Shown: positions 25,038 through 34,048, counted from the stretch's first letter. The stretch is DNA of 43,000 bases from Saprospiraceae bacterium UBA6168 (GCA_002435785.1 DIUC01000048.1:1-43000), one strand, 5' to 3'. Notes: a model not told the origin generated them from the letters alone. Numbers and translations: made by a program.

Positions 25038-25711
25038 GCGTCGTCATTGACCCGGTAGCCTACGCCCCGGATGGTGGTGAGGAAGGAGGGCTGGCCAGGC
25101 TCGTCTAATTTTTTGCGCAAAAAATTGATGTAAACGTCAATGACCGAGGTGTCCCGGTCGAAGTTCACGTCCCAGATTTTTTCGATGATGCGGGTGCGGC
25201 GGGTGATTTTGCCCTTGTTGCGCAGCAAAAATTCCAACAGGGCGAATTCCTTTTGAGTAAGCTCTACGAGTGCGCCGTTTTTCGTCACCTGATGGGTTTC
25301 GAGGTTGAGTTCGATGCCGCCAGCATGGAAAGTGGTTTGTGCTCCCGCCGGATTGCGCAGCAAAACCCGGATGCGGGCGAGCAGTTCCTCGAAGGCGAAC
25401 GGCTTGCGGAGGTAGTCGTTGGCGCCAGCCTCCAAGCCGAAAACCACGTCGTCCACGCTGTCCTTTGCCGTCAGGAAAATAATGGGAACCGATTGGTTTT
25501 CTTTGCGAACCTGCCTGCAAATCTCAATGCCACTCAGCCCCGGCATCATCCAATCCAGCAGCAGGATGTCGTACTCTTCGAGGTTGTCGAGCGCCATGCG
25601 GAGGCCGTCTTTTCCGTTGTAGGCCACGTCCACGGCATAACCCTCCTCCTCCAAGCCTTCATGGATGAAATTAGCGATGGAAACTTCGTCTTCTGCCAGC
25701 AGTATTCTCAT
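25034..25711 (-). CDS. OmpR/PhoB family response regulator
   Basis: The 225-residue product has a receiver domain with the acidic pair at AEDE, phospho-acceptor Asp53 in DILLLDWMMPG, the conserved Thr in FLTAKD and Lys in LRKPF, and a C-terminal winged helix (about 130-225) containing LTQKEFALLEFLLRNKGK and TIRGVGYRV. I chose the ATG at 25711, which starts the receiver cleanly with MRILLAEDE. It pairs with the kinase at 23664 through a 4-bp overlap. Likely targets are the flanking metal efflux and rubrerythrin genes. Confidence 0.94.
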   Translation of the reverse strand: MRILLAEDEVSIANFIHEGLEEEGYAVDVAYNGKDGLRMALDNLEEYDILLLDWMMPGLSGIEICRQVRKENQSVPIIFLTAKDSVDDVVFGLEAGANDYLRKPFAFEELLARIRVLLRNPAGAQTTFHAGGIELNLETHQVTKNGALVELTQKEFALLEFLLRNKGKITRRTRIIEKIWDVNFDRDTSVIDVYINFLRKKLDEPGQPSFLTTIRGVGYRVNDDA

Positions 25712-25769
25712 GCGTTTTCGGGTTGAGTTGGCTATTTTTTGTTTGTAAAAAAGGAGTGCCGCAGCGTAT

Positions 25770-26237
25770 TTACTGCGCCGCATCCGAGGGGAATGAAATT
25801 TCCAATTCCACCCCGGCACCATGCTTGAACACCAGTTCGCCGCCATAAAAACCCGTTCGGCCCGCTGCGGCGATGGCCATTGCAAACAACGCTACGGAGG
25901 CAATATAGCCCCATTTTGGTTTAAAATTAGTCATTTCAATCACTACCCGAAAGGCGGCGGCCACGAGGCTTACGCCCAATGTGAGCAACGCAGCATCTTC
26001 GTGCAACTCCATTGCTTTTCCCAGGCCCGTGCCGTCATCCATGCCCTCCCCTGCTGCGCTGCCGGTGAAGTAGGCCGCCACTGTGCCGAGCGCTCCCAGC
26101 ACCAACAAATATAGGCCTGCCGTCCTGAAAAACGGCTTTTTTGTGGCCAAGTAAATCAAGTCGGAAAGAAACCCCACAAATAGCAGGGCGATTGGGAAGT
26201 GCACAATCATGGCGTGGAGATGGGTAGCTGAAATCAT
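25770..26237 (-). CDS. DUF2231-like membrane protein, copy B
   Basis: The 155-residue product has about four transmembrane helices and the pattern THLHAMIVHFPIALLFVG, FTGSAAGEG and ELHEDAALLT, matching the His pattern of the copy at 22033. It ends in a short non-membrane tail. It is the first gene of the two-component operon (58 bp before the regulator). Two paralogues on either side of a kinase, regulator and rubrerythrin suggest a shared process. No function is established. Confidence 0.78.
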   Translation of the reverse strand: MISATHLHAMIVHFPIALLFVGFLSDLIYLATKKPFFRTAGLYLLVLGALGTVAAYFTGSAAGEGMDDGTGLGKAMELHEDAALLTLGVSLVAAAFRVVIEMTNFKPKWGYIASVALFAMAIAAAGRTGFYGGELVFKHGAGVELEISFPSDAAQ

Positions 26238-26435
26238 GGTATTTTTTTTTGCAAAGGTGGAGGTAGGCGCATTGTTTTCACCTTAATGCAAACTTAAAAG
26301 CAGCTTAAAATCGAGTACCCAATCATCAAAAGTTCAGCCCCTTTATTCAGCTTCTCAATTGATTAAAATCATTGAAGCCGCCTTCGATTCTCGCCATTTT
26401 TGAGGTCAATTGCAAAAACAGAAATAGCCAGTCCA

Positions 26436-28601
26436 ATGAATTTCTCCCCCGCCCAACGATTCCATTCTTGGTTTAACAGCGTTTTTGTCCTTCCGGGTGA
26501 CACAGCAGATGCCGTCCACCAAAAAATGTCTTTTTTCACCGCCAACCTCAGTGTGATTTCGGTGGTGGGACTGCTCACCCTGACGACTTGGTTGTTGCGA
26601 TTGCCCATTCTTACTTCTTACGGATTGGGCCTCGTGGCGTTTGGGGTCATTTTGATTGCTATATTCCTGAAAATCAGGCGGGTATCACCGTGGTTTTATA
26701 TCACTAATCAGGTCTTCGTCCTACTTTTCACTTCGTTCACCATCATCAGGTTAGGGGGCATACCTAACTCCGGCGGTCTGATTTTCGCAAAATTGGCGGC
26801 CATCGTTTACTCCCTCTCACTGCCTTCCAAAAAAGTGGCTTGGTGGTCATTGGGGCTCTTCGTCGCTACTACTATCCTCGAAGCGGCGCTGTACCCTTGG
26901 CTCACGCCCGCACCGGAAATGACGCCCGCCGTCAACCAGGTTTTCTTCGTCATCAATTCCACTTGGATTTCGCTTTTCATGTTGCTCATCGTTTTTTATG
27001 TTTTCCAACAGCGGGCGGAATTGGAGAAGGCCAAAGCCGAAAGATTGCAGGAGTTGGACAACCTCAAGACCAATATGTTCGCCAACATTGCCCATGAATT
27101 CCGCACCCCGCTCACACTCATCGGCGGGATGGCAGAGCTACTACTGGGAGACCCCCAGCACCAGGTTCGGGAGCGCTCCGAGGTCATCCAGCGCAACTCT
27201 AACAAGGTGCTGCGGCTCGTGGACCAGATGCTTAACCTTGCCCGGCTGGAGGCGGGTTCCATGCCATTGCAAACTGTGCAAGGCGAAGTAAAAGCCTTCC
27301 TACGATATGTATTCAATTCCTTTCAGGGTTTGGCGGAACACCGGAAGGTTCGTTTGCATTTTTTGCCTGACAACCAACAAGTTGTGATGGACTTTGACCC
27401 CGAAAAACTGGAAGGACTGGTGGGCAACCTACTCTCCAACGCCTTGAAGTACACGCCTGCCGGGGGTAATGTTTACCTAAATTTTTACGCTAGGAAAGCG
27501 GCACAGGAGCAGTTGGTCATCAAGGTGAAGGATACGGGCATCGGCATTCCCGCCGATAAGTTGGGCTATATTTTCGACCGTTTCTATCTGGTGGAAAACG
27601 AGCAGAAACATTACGAAGAAGGCAGCGGCATCGGGCTGACCATCGTGCGGGAGTACGTGAAGCTGATGGGCGGCGAGATTGCCGTAGAAAGCAAACCGGG
27701 CGAGGGTACTGAGTTCACCGTGACGCTGCCCGTGACCCGGCAAGCGCCCATGCAGGATTCATTGGCAGGCATTTCAACTCAGAATTCGCCAGAATTCGTT
27801 GATTTTGAATGGATTACATCTGATAACGGCGATGCCACCTTGCCACAATTGCTCATTATTGAAGACAACCTGGAGGTTATACAGTACCTGCGGTTGATTT
27901 TGGGCAAAAATTTTCACCTGCTCTCTGCCTCCAATGGTGACGAGGGCCTCCGATTGGCGTTGGAACATTTACCCGACCTTATCCTCAGTGATGTGATGAT
28001 GCCCGGCAAGGACGGTTTTGAGGTGTGCCGCACCCTGAAAAAAGACTTCCGCACCTGTCATATCCCTGTCGTGCTGCTCACTGCAAGGGCCGACACAGCC
28101 TCTCGGATTATTGGATTGGAACAAGGCGCTGATGCCTATCTGACCAAGCCGTTCAACAAGCGTGAACTGCTCGCCTGCTTGCGCAACCTGTTTATTCAGC
28201 GGGAAAAGCTGCGCATCAAATACGCTTCGCAGACCAATGGCCTGGAGCCTGAACCCACTGCCGGGCTGGACGAGCTTTTTATTAAGAATGCCCGCTCCAT
28301 TTTGGAAAAAAACTATGCTGATGAGGCTTTTGGAATAGAGGGACTTTATCATGCCCTTGACATCAGCCGGGTGCAACTGCACTGCAAGCTGATGGCGCTC
28401 ACCGGACAGTCGGCATCGCATTTCATCCGCACGTTCCGGCTCGAAAAAGCGAGGGATTTGCTTCGCAATACCACAAAATCTATTTCGGAAATCGCTTATG
28501 AAACGGGGTTCAGCGACGCCAATTATTTCAGCCGGGTATTTGCCCAAGAGTTTGGGATGTCCCCTTCCGACCTGCGGAAAGGGGTTGAGAAGATGGCTTG
28601 A
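26436..28601 (+). CDS. Hybrid sensor kinase, receiver and AraC-type regulator in one protein
   Basis: The 721-residue product starts with about six transmembrane helices (35-192), then a coiled linker, the phospho-acceptor region NIAHEFRTPLTL (His220), the ATPase domain (NLLSNALKYT, DTGIGIP, GSGIGLTIV), a receiver (about 470-590, phospho-acceptor Asp519 in LILSDVMMPG), and a C-terminal AraC-family helix-turn-helix (about 620-721, ending with the recognition region ISEIAYETGFSDANYFSRVF). All steps of signalling and DNA binding are thus in one membrane protein, as in Bacteroidota hybrid two-component systems, but without the usual large periplasmic sensor. The ATG at 26436 is preferred to an upstream TTG. 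It is divergent from the DUF2231 gene. Confidence 0.93.
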   Translation: MNFSPAQRFHSWFNSVFVLPGDTADAVHQKMSFFTANLSVISVVGLLTLTTWLLRLPILTSYGLGLVAFGVILIAIFLKIRRVSPWFYITNQVFVLLFTSFTIIRLGGIPNSGGLIFAKLAAIVYSLSLPSKKVAWWSLGLFVATTILEAALYPWLTPAPEMTPAVNQVFFVINSTWISLFMLLIVFYVFQQRAELEKAKAERLQELDNLKTNMFANIAHEFRTPLTLIGGMAELLLGDPQHQVRERSEVIQRNSNKVLRLVDQMLNLARLEAGSMPLQTVQGEVKAFLRYVFNSFQGLAEHRKVRLHFLPDNQQVVMDFDPEKLEGLVGNLLSNALKYTPAGGNVYLNFYARKAAQEQLVIKVKDTGIGIPADKLGYIFDRFYLVENEQKHYEEGSGIGLTIVREYVKLMGGEIAVESKPGEGTEFTVTLPVTRQAPMQDSLAGISTQNSPEFVDFEWITSDNGDATLPQLLIIEDNLEVIQYLRLILGKNFHLLSASNGDEGLRLALEHLPDLILSDVMMPGKDGFEVCRTLKKDFRTCHIPVVLLTARADTASRIIGLEQGADAYLTKPFNKRELLACLRNLFIQREKLRIKYASQTNGLEPEPTAGLDELFIKNARSILEKNYADEAFGIEGLYHALDISRVQLHCKLMALTGQSASHFIRTFRLEKARDLLRNTTKSISEIAYETGFSDANYFSRVFAQEFGMSPSDLRKGVEKMA

Positions 28602-28639
28602 TGCAGTATTGTTTGAAACAAGTTTCCCGCAGTTTCTGG

Positions 28640-28957
28640 CTAATCTTTAGGAGAGATTTTCTCTACATAGATAAGGTCGGGAATATCCTTCCATTCGTTT
28701 TCATACTTTTTCCAAACCACATTTACCGGTATAGGAAACTTTAAGTCTCCGTTGAAATCAATATCCGTTTCAGCGGGCGTTTCAAAGAACCGCAGGGTAT
28801 CACCATCTATTTCAATAAACCATCCACCACAAAAAGGGCTGGCGCATTTGCGGAAATCAATGCCAATCAATTTGGCATCGCCTTCGTTCATGCATGATTT
28901 TTCACAGGAAGTAAGGACAAAAAAAGCCAGGAAGAACAGCAGGAAGTAATTTTTCAT
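28640..28957 (-). CDS. Small Cys-rich lipoprotein, function unknown
   Basis: The 105-residue product has a lipobox VLTSC after the ATG at 28957. The mature part has further Cys residues in CEKSCMNEG and in RKCASPFCGGWFIEIDGDTLRFF. This Cys/GGWFIEI pattern occurs in unnamed Bacteroidota lipoproteins. It lies alone on the minus strand, convergent with the hybrid regulator gene. Disulfide bonds are likely; no role can be given. Confidence 0.65.
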   Translation of the reverse strand: MKNYFLLFFLAFFVLTSCEKSCMNEGDAKLIGIDFRKCASPFCGGWFIEIDGDTLRFFETPAETDIDFNGDLKFPIPVNVVWKKYENEWKDIPDLIYVEKISPKD

Positions 28958-29208
28958 GGTTGCATTTTTATCCAATAGACAGCCAACTCTGGTGAGAAGT
29001 TGGGTTTAAGACTTACCAAGTTACAATAAGCCATTTTTTGAAACAATTGTCCAGCAAATTCCTGCCCATTGTCCAGGAAGTGAAACAATAGGTAAGGCGT
29101 TTTCGAGGGGTTGGAGGTAAAATTTGAAGTATAAAAAGGGAATGAATAAACGGCGTAAATCTCCGGTGGTTCTTCCCCCAAATTTTTTTCACTTTAAATT
29201 CCTCAGCA

Positions 29209-29718
29209 ATGAAAAAACTGATTTTTCTTTCCGTCATTTTGATGGCTTTCGTTTTAGCTTCCTGTGAAAAAGAAGTCATCACACCCTTCGTAACCTTTAC
29301 GGGCACCTTTACCAACACGCCTAATGTGAGCGGTGGCTTCTGGGATGTCCTAATTCCTGATGGTTCTACCATTATGTATCCTAAAAAGTATGTGGTGGAT
29401 GGAACGTCTCCCTTGTTCGGCAACGTGGATGAAACCAAAAGCGTGTTGGAGACCAGCAACATTGCTTTCGACCCAAAATTCGTTGGGTTTACTGGTGACT
29501 TGAAAATAACCCTTGTTGATAAGGACGGTGACGAGCTTGTGATGAAAGGCGAGTTTTTTGGCTTCTAGGACTTCTCCAATAAATCATACCTGCATATTGA
29601 TAGCGGCACTGGCAAATGGGAAAAAGCCGAAGGTTGGATGAACACCGTGGGTCAAGGTGACCCTGCCACTGGCACGAATACGTTGACTGGTACTGGTGAA
29701 ATCACCGAGCCTAAATAG
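29209..29718 (+). pseudogene. Lipoprotein gene with an in-frame TAG
   Basis: The frame starts at ATG 29209 with a lipoprotein signal (lipobox LASC) and runs 119 codons to a TAG at 29566-29568. It then stays open for 49 more codons to a second TAG at 29716. The later part, with SYLHIDSGTGKWEKAEGWMN and TNTLTGTGEI, follows a Gly/Thr-rich pattern usual at the end of such lipoproteins, and a strong terminator follows the second stop, not the first. One base change (CAG, GAG or AAG to TAG) explains the break. It may be a recent pseudogene, a sequencing error, or a shortened but working lipoprotein. Confidence 0.6.
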
Positions 29719-29740
29719 CCAAGCTAACCCCAACTGAACC

Positions 29741-29773
29741 TTCCGCCCCGCTCCTAAGCGGGGCGGAATTTTT
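29741..29773 (+). terminator. Rho-independent terminator
   Basis: A perfect 11-bp stem (TTCCGCCCCGC with GCGGGGCGGAA) and a 6-base loop are followed by TTTTT. It stands 22 bp after the second TAG of the lipoprotein gene. Confidence 0.85.
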
Positions 29774-29828
29774 ATGGGTTCCACATGCAAAACAATCTTT
29801 TAAAAAACTCAACAGTAAATTCATCATC

Positions 29829-31202
29829 ATGAAAAACTTCATTTTATTTCCAATTCTAATTTTTACAATGTCCATCAGCTACGGCCAATGGACGACGTCC
29901 ACTTTGTCTGAAGCGAAAGATGGTATGGGTGCCGCCGCATTGCCGGGCAGCAATACCTTTTGGTTTGCAGGAGGCTGGGGCGACATAGCTGAAACCAACA
30001 AAGTGGAAATTTACAATGCCGAAACTGGCACTTGGACTTTTTCACAGCTGTCGCAAACGAGGTCATGGCCAGCAGGTTTGGCTTACAAAAACCATATTTT
30101 CTTCGCTGGAGGCATGTTTTGGAGTACTACTTACGAGCCAACTTCAAGGGTTGACATTTGGAACAACGAGGCTAGCCAATGGACAACTGCTGAGCTTTCG
30201 GTACCACGATTCAGCATTTCAGCAGTAGGCATTGGCAACAAGGCCCTGTTTGCCGGAGGCGGCAATATTATCCAGAACACCGTGTCAAGTGCGGTCGACA
30301 TCTACGATTTCACCACAGGACAGTGGACTACTACCCAATTATCAGGCCCAAGGGCAGCCATGGGCAGTGCCGTCGTAGAAACGTCCAATGGCCCCATCGC
30401 CCTTTTTGGAGGGGGTATAACTGGCTTTACAGGGCCTGCAACCGATTTAGTGGAAATATACCATGTCAACACGGATTCTTGGAGTACTGCGCAATTGTCG
30501 CAAGCCAGGGGTCACCTGAGTGCAACATCAGTAGGCAACAAGGTCATTTTTGCAGGTGGCATTACCAACGACAATGTCCTTTCGGACAAGGTGGATATTT
30601 ATGATGCCTTGACGGGTGAATGGACGACCGCAAGCCTTTCTGTACCGAGGTGTACGGATATGACCGACGGACTGACCAAAACTGTTTGCGGCAAGGTATA
30701 TATCGTGGGCGGTGGCAAGATTGACTTGATTACTGGCGTGTTTAGCGAAGCATCAAACGTGATTGATATTTACGACCCGACTACTGATAGCTGGTCGGTT
30801 GAGTACCTGAACAGGCCCTTGGTCACCCACTCGGTGGTTTCTGACGGCAATCGGCTTTTGGTAGCGGGAGGTCGCAATACCGAATTTTCCACGATTTACG
30901 ATGAGGTTGATATTTACACCTGCTCCGCAAATGCTGCAAATGAAAATAAGATAGCTGCTGCGCAATACCGCATATATCCGAACCCAAGCCAAGGCGTCCT
31001 GCACATCGAAGCACTTGGAGAGGTTGCCAATGACGCCGTGGTTGTCGAACTGCACAACCTGCAAGGCCAGCTTGTTTACACCCAAACTATTTCAGGCAAC
31101 AACTCGGAAATGAGGCTGCCAAACCTGCTTGATGGGGCATACCTGCTCTCCGTCATTTCAGGAAACAGCTTCCAAACGGAGTGGATAAGCCTAATTCGTT
31201 AA
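29829..31202 (+). CDS. Kelch-repeat protein secreted by the type IX system
   Basis: The 457-residue product has a signal peptide (residues 1-20, ending SYGQ), about six kelch-type blades (about 25-355) with repeated pairs such as FAGGW/FAGGG and VDIYD or VEIYN, and W-[ST]-T repeats, and a C-terminal type IX sorting domain (380-457) starting YRIYPNPSQG, with LHNLQGQLVY and LLDGAYLLSV. It should be exported across the outer membrane and anchored or released. The target of the kelch propeller is unknown. It has its own transcription unit, with terminators before and after. Confidence 0.9.
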   Translation: MKNFILFPILIFTMSISYGQWTTSTLSEAKDGMGAAALPGSNTFWFAGGWGDIAETNKVEIYNAETGTWTFSQLSQTRSWPAGLAYKNHIFFAGGMFWSTTYEPTSRVDIWNNEASQWTTAELSVPRFSISAVGIGNKALFAGGGNIIQNTVSSAVDIYDFTTGQWTTTQLSGPRAAMGSAVVETSNGPIALFGGGITGFTGPATDLVEIYHVNTDSWSTAQLSQARGHLSATSVGNKVIFAGGITNDNVLSDKVDIYDALTGEWTTASLSVPRCTDMTDGLTKTVCGKVYIVGGGKIDLITGVFSEASNVIDIYDPTTDSWSVEYLNRPLVTHSVVSDGNRLLVAGGRNTEFSTIYDEVDIYTCSANAANENKIAAAQYRIYPNPSQGVLHIEALGEVANDAVVVELHNLQGQLVYTQTISGNNSEMRLPNLLDGAYLLSVISGNSFQTEWISLIR

Positions 31203-31214
31203 TGTATCCCATTG

Positions 31215-31244
31215 CAGTAAATTCCGATTATTAGGAATTTACTG
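31215..31244 (+). other. Perfect hairpin after the kelch gene
   Basis: CAGTAAATTCC and GGAATTTACTG form an 11-bp perfect stem around an 8-base loop. It lies 12 bp after the stop codon and has no T-run, so it may protect the mRNA end ahead of the terminator at 31250. Confidence 0.6.
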
Positions 31245-31249
31245 TGAGT

Positions 31250-31300
31250 CCGCAAACTTGGAGCTGCCGCAAGGTGATTTCGGGTTTGCGGTTTTTTTTT
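31250..31300 (+). terminator. Rho-independent terminator of the kelch gene
   Basis: CCGCAAAC (31250-31257) pairs with GTTTGCGG (31284-31291), followed by nine T. Confidence 0.75.
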
Positions 31301-31317
31301 CTATAATTCTGAGCATC

Positions 31318-31360
31318 AAAAACAAAAAAGCCACTGGCACAAATCAATGCTCCAGTGGCT
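31318..31360 (-). terminator. Rho-independent terminator of the YceI operon
   Basis: On the minus strand AGCCACTGG and CCAGTGGCT form a 9-bp stem followed by a T-rich run (31328-31318). It stands 21 bp after the stop of the YceI gene. Confidence 0.75.
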
Positions 31361-31381
31361 CTCCAATTCAATTAAATTGAT

Positions 31382-31942
31382 TTACTTCATCGTCTCCAGC
31401 GCCCCCCCGAAAGAGACTTTTATATTTTTCGCCACCTTGTCGGCCACGAGGGATGGGATGGCAATGCCATAATCGGTGAGTGCCACCGAAAAGTCCGTTT
31501 GACCCATCACCTTGCCGCTTTTAACAGTAATGGTAGCTGGGGCTGTGACTGGCTTCGTAATGCCATGCATGGTCAAATTACCGGAAACGGAAGTCTTATA
31601 GGTGCCGTCCTTGCCAAAATTGACGGTGGAAGCATCCGTGATTTTTCCTTTAAAAGTAGCCTTCGGGTACTTGGAGCTTTCGACATAGTTCTCGTTGAAA
31701 TGCTCTTGCATCAGGGCCTTCTCGAACTGGAAGCTCTTCATCAGCACGGCAGCTTCGACGGCGCCTGTGCCAGCATCAATTACGATGGTGCCTGTGTTCG
31801 TCTTCGCTTTTACCTCTTCCAAAGAGGCATTGGAAGTGGCGTCAAAAGAGACGTTTGCGGAGCGGGAAAAAATACGCTGGGCAGACATCAGGATAGGCGC
31901 TCCAATCAGGATGGTCAAAACGGCCAATTTCAAATTTTTCAT
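31382..31942 (-). CDS. YceI family periplasmic protein
   Basis: The 186-residue product has a signal peptide (residues 1-22, ending LMSAQ) and the YceI lipocalin-like pattern: FDATSN, EHFNENYVESSKYPKATFKG, LTMHGITKPV and FSVALTDYGI. Family members bind isoprenoid lipids such as quinones or polyprenols. It is the last gene of a minus-strand trio after a DUF5777 barrel and a cytochrome-like lipoprotein. A redox role is possible, but the family is too varied to be sure. The ATG at 31942 starts the signal peptide directly. Confidence 0.9.
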   Translation of the reverse strand: MKNLKLAVLTILIGAPILMSAQRIFSRSANVSFDATSNASLEEVKAKTNTGTIVIDAGTGAVEAAVLMKSFQFEKALMQEHFNENYVESSKYPKATFKGKITDASTVNFGKDGTYKTSVSGNLTMHGITKPVTAPATITVKSGKVMGQTDFSVALTDYGIAIPSLVADKVAKNIKVSFGGALETMK

Positions 31943-32119
31943 TTTCTTGTCTTTTTTTGATGAATTTACCGGGAAAAACTTGTTTCCCATAGTCACTTAT
32001 TGTTTGTGATGACGAAGTAACGACCAGACTTCAGGTTTGTATCTTATTGAAACCCTAATGTTTGCCCGAACGGGAATACCTTCGTTCCGAACGGGCTTGG
32101 TGCTACCAGTTTTCAGTTT

Positions 32120-33010
32120 CTAAAGGGTAAACACCCTTGAAATATTGAAGCCCAAACGCATGCCCCCATCGCCCCAATTGTCGGTATTGCGGGTTAAAAA
32201 CTGGTTCTCCGTCAGCCCGAACGAGTTGGTCAGGTGCATCTGGAACACGTGGCCGCCCGTTTCCAAGTCAATGCCGATGCCGAAGCTGTCGTAATACTTT
32301 GAATTGGTGTAATCTGTGGCCCGCCAGCCGTACTCGGCGGTGATGGCCATGCGCTGCGTCACCTTGTAACGAGCGGCGGAGGAGATGATGATGGCGTCGT
32401 TCTTGTCGTCGAGTTCCTCAGCTAGGTTTACATGTACCAAGGTCGGCGCTACTTGCAGCGAAAAACGGTCGTTGAACTTCCGCCCAACGATGATTTGGTG
32501 ACAATAGGCAAGCCTGCTGCTAAAGTCAGGGTACTTCTTCACGTTTAGCAGCCCGTCGTCCTTGTCCTTTAGGGAGGTGGCATAAATGCCAGAAAACAAA
32601 GTGATGCTCACTGGAGGGTTAGCTTGGTCGCCCTGCCGAAGCAAGCGATATTTTGCGAAGCCATCAAAGGTCTTGTCAACGCTGGAGCGGCCTATGCCAA
32701 GGTTGAGCCGGCCATCGTAGCTGTACTCAAAGCTCGTGCGGATGCTGGCGCCCCCATCAAGTCCCCAAAAGTTGTAGCCGCCCGAATTGAACGGCCCAAA
32801 CCGGTGGGCTATGCGGAAGTCCAACGTCCGCTTGCCCGGCACTTCGAGCGTGTGGAAGTTGATGAGCCGAGTACCCTTGAAGGTGGCTATGGCATGTGAA
32901 TGGACGGCATCTGGTTCGTCAATCAGGCCGAGCAGGTCAGTGTCCTCTTGTGCCAAAGCAGGTGAAAATGCCATTGCCAGAAAGGAAAAAATGGTGACTA
33001 TTTTTTTCAT
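32120..33010 (-). CDS. DUF5777 family beta-barrel protein
   Basis: The 296-residue product has a signal peptide (residues 1-20, ending ALAQ) and a chain of amphipathic strands typical of an outer-membrane barrel. Patterns such as ATFKGTRLINFHTLEVPGK, FRIAHRFGPFNSGGYNFWGLD and the GGHVFQMHLTNS stretch match DUF5777 as I know it. It is 35 bp after the cytochrome-like lipoprotein and 177 bp before YceI on the same strand. In Bacteroidota these families are often neighbours, but their joint function is not established. Confidence 0.85.
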   Translation of the reverse strand: MKKIVTIFSFLAMAFSPALAQEDTDLLGLIDEPDAVHSHAIATFKGTRLINFHTLEVPGKRTLDFRIAHRFGPFNSGGYNFWGLDGGASIRTSFEYSYDGRLNLGIGRSSVDKTFDGFAKYRLLRQGDQANPPVSITLFSGIYATSLKDKDDGLLNVKKYPDFSSRLAYCHQIIVGRKFNDRFSLQVAPTLVHVNLAEELDDKNDAIIISSAARYKVTQRMAITAEYGWRATDYTNSKYYDSFGIGIDLETGGHVFQMHLTNSFGLTENQFLTRNTDNWGDGGMRLGFNISRVFTL

Positions 33011-33045
33011 AAAATATTCATTATGAATGGTTTGTGTAAAGAAAA

Positions 33046-33441
33046 TTAGTTATTGGGAGCACCATCGGCAATCCAGCGCTCGATTTTGCCAATGGAGCAG
33101 GCATCAATTTTGGAGCTGCTGCCGCTCGGCATTCTCGATGGGGTGGCCACGCCGTCCCAGTTAATGGAACTGATGAGCCTACCATTTAGTACCTGAACTT
33201 TTACGCCATTGTAGGTGTCCAGCAGTGCATTGTTGAAATTGCCAGGGCCGTGACAAGCAGCGCTCAGCGAGCTGCAACTGCCAATCATGATTGGCACGAT
33301 GTCGTTGGCGAAGGAAACCGGGGCATTAGGGTCGCACTGGAGTTCCGGGTGCAACTCTGCCAAGTTGTCATACTTGCAGCCGCCCGCTCCGGCGAGCAAA
33401 AGGGCTGTCAGCAAAATTCCAAAAACTGTTTTTTTCACCAT
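33046..33441 (-). CDS. Cytochrome-like lipoprotein with unusual C-x6-CH motif
   Basis: The 131-residue product has a lipobox AGGC (Cys22) and a small domain containing SFANDIVPIMIGSC, then C-SSLSAA-CH (Cys56, Cys63, His64), a Met-Pro pair (Met104) as in class I cytochromes, and an ending IERWIADGAPNN. The order fits a short c-type cytochrome family common in Bacteroidota. The spacing between the two Cys is six, not two, which is unusual for covalent haem. It may still bind haem with a modified lyase, or the Cys pair may form a disulfide. First gene of the trio with DUF5777 and YceI. Confidence 0.75.
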   Translation of the reverse strand: MVKKTVFGILLTALLLAGAGGCKYDNLAELHPELQCDPNAPVSFANDIVPIMIGSCSSLSAACHGPGNFNNALLDTYNGVKVQVLNGRLISSINWDGVATPSRMPSGSSSKIDACSIGKIERWIADGAPNN

Positions 33442-34048
33442 GAGTGTTAGCGTTTTAATGGTTTGTCCGGAAGCGTTCCTTATACTTCCAAAAAACATTG
33501 CGAAGATAAAATATACGCAGGTACACCGGGTTTGGTTTGGGCAAAATTCGAGTTTTGGTCTTGCAAATGCCCGATTCAGCGAAGCTGCAACAATCAGAGC
33601 AAAATTTTTATTGAAAAATTACCACCCCAACCAAACGATAAAACGTATATTTGCACCCGATTTGTAAAATGCCTTGAACAAATTTTTGTCCAAAAGCATT
33701 TACAGCAAAAATGTTAACCGTTTAATAGGGTTTAGACGGGATTTGAAGGAGAAGGGAAAAAAGTTGCCCACGGGTATCTTTTATTGCGAGTAAATTGGCT
33801 GCCAAGAGATTGATATTCAGCGTGTTAGTCCGCCTCCATACTCGCCTGCCTGCCTACACGGAGTATGCTGGGACTATCTGCCTTCACGTTCTGAATTTTG
33901 GGTTTCGTTCCATTTAGATTCATGGATGTTTGATTTTTTGCGAAGAATTTGAACCGTTGCCTTGCAACCTCAAACGAGCTCGCACCAGTTTCAAACAATA
34001 TCCAGCTACCTACGGGTTCAAGCCACCTATTCAACATCAAATTCTTTT
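33442..34048. other. 607-bp divergent intergenic region
   Basis: Lies between the cytochrome-like lipoprotein (minus) and the DEAD-box gene (plus). A TATATTTG at 33646-33653 fits a plus-strand -7 box but has no matching -33 box. If used, the helicase mRNA would have a leader of nearly 400 bases. Several short frames exist but none has coding character. I see no tRNA-like or riboswitch-like fold by eye. Confidence 0.4.

Noticed and set aside
28954..29181. Minus-strand open frame of 75 codons before the small lipoprotein
   Set aside because: No coding character, and it overlaps the start of the better supported gene at 28957.
10516..29568. Stop codon reassignment or readthrough as the cause of the in-frame TAA and TAG
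   Set aside because: TAA, TAG and TGA all end other genes here in the normal way, and the two interruptions use different stop codons.
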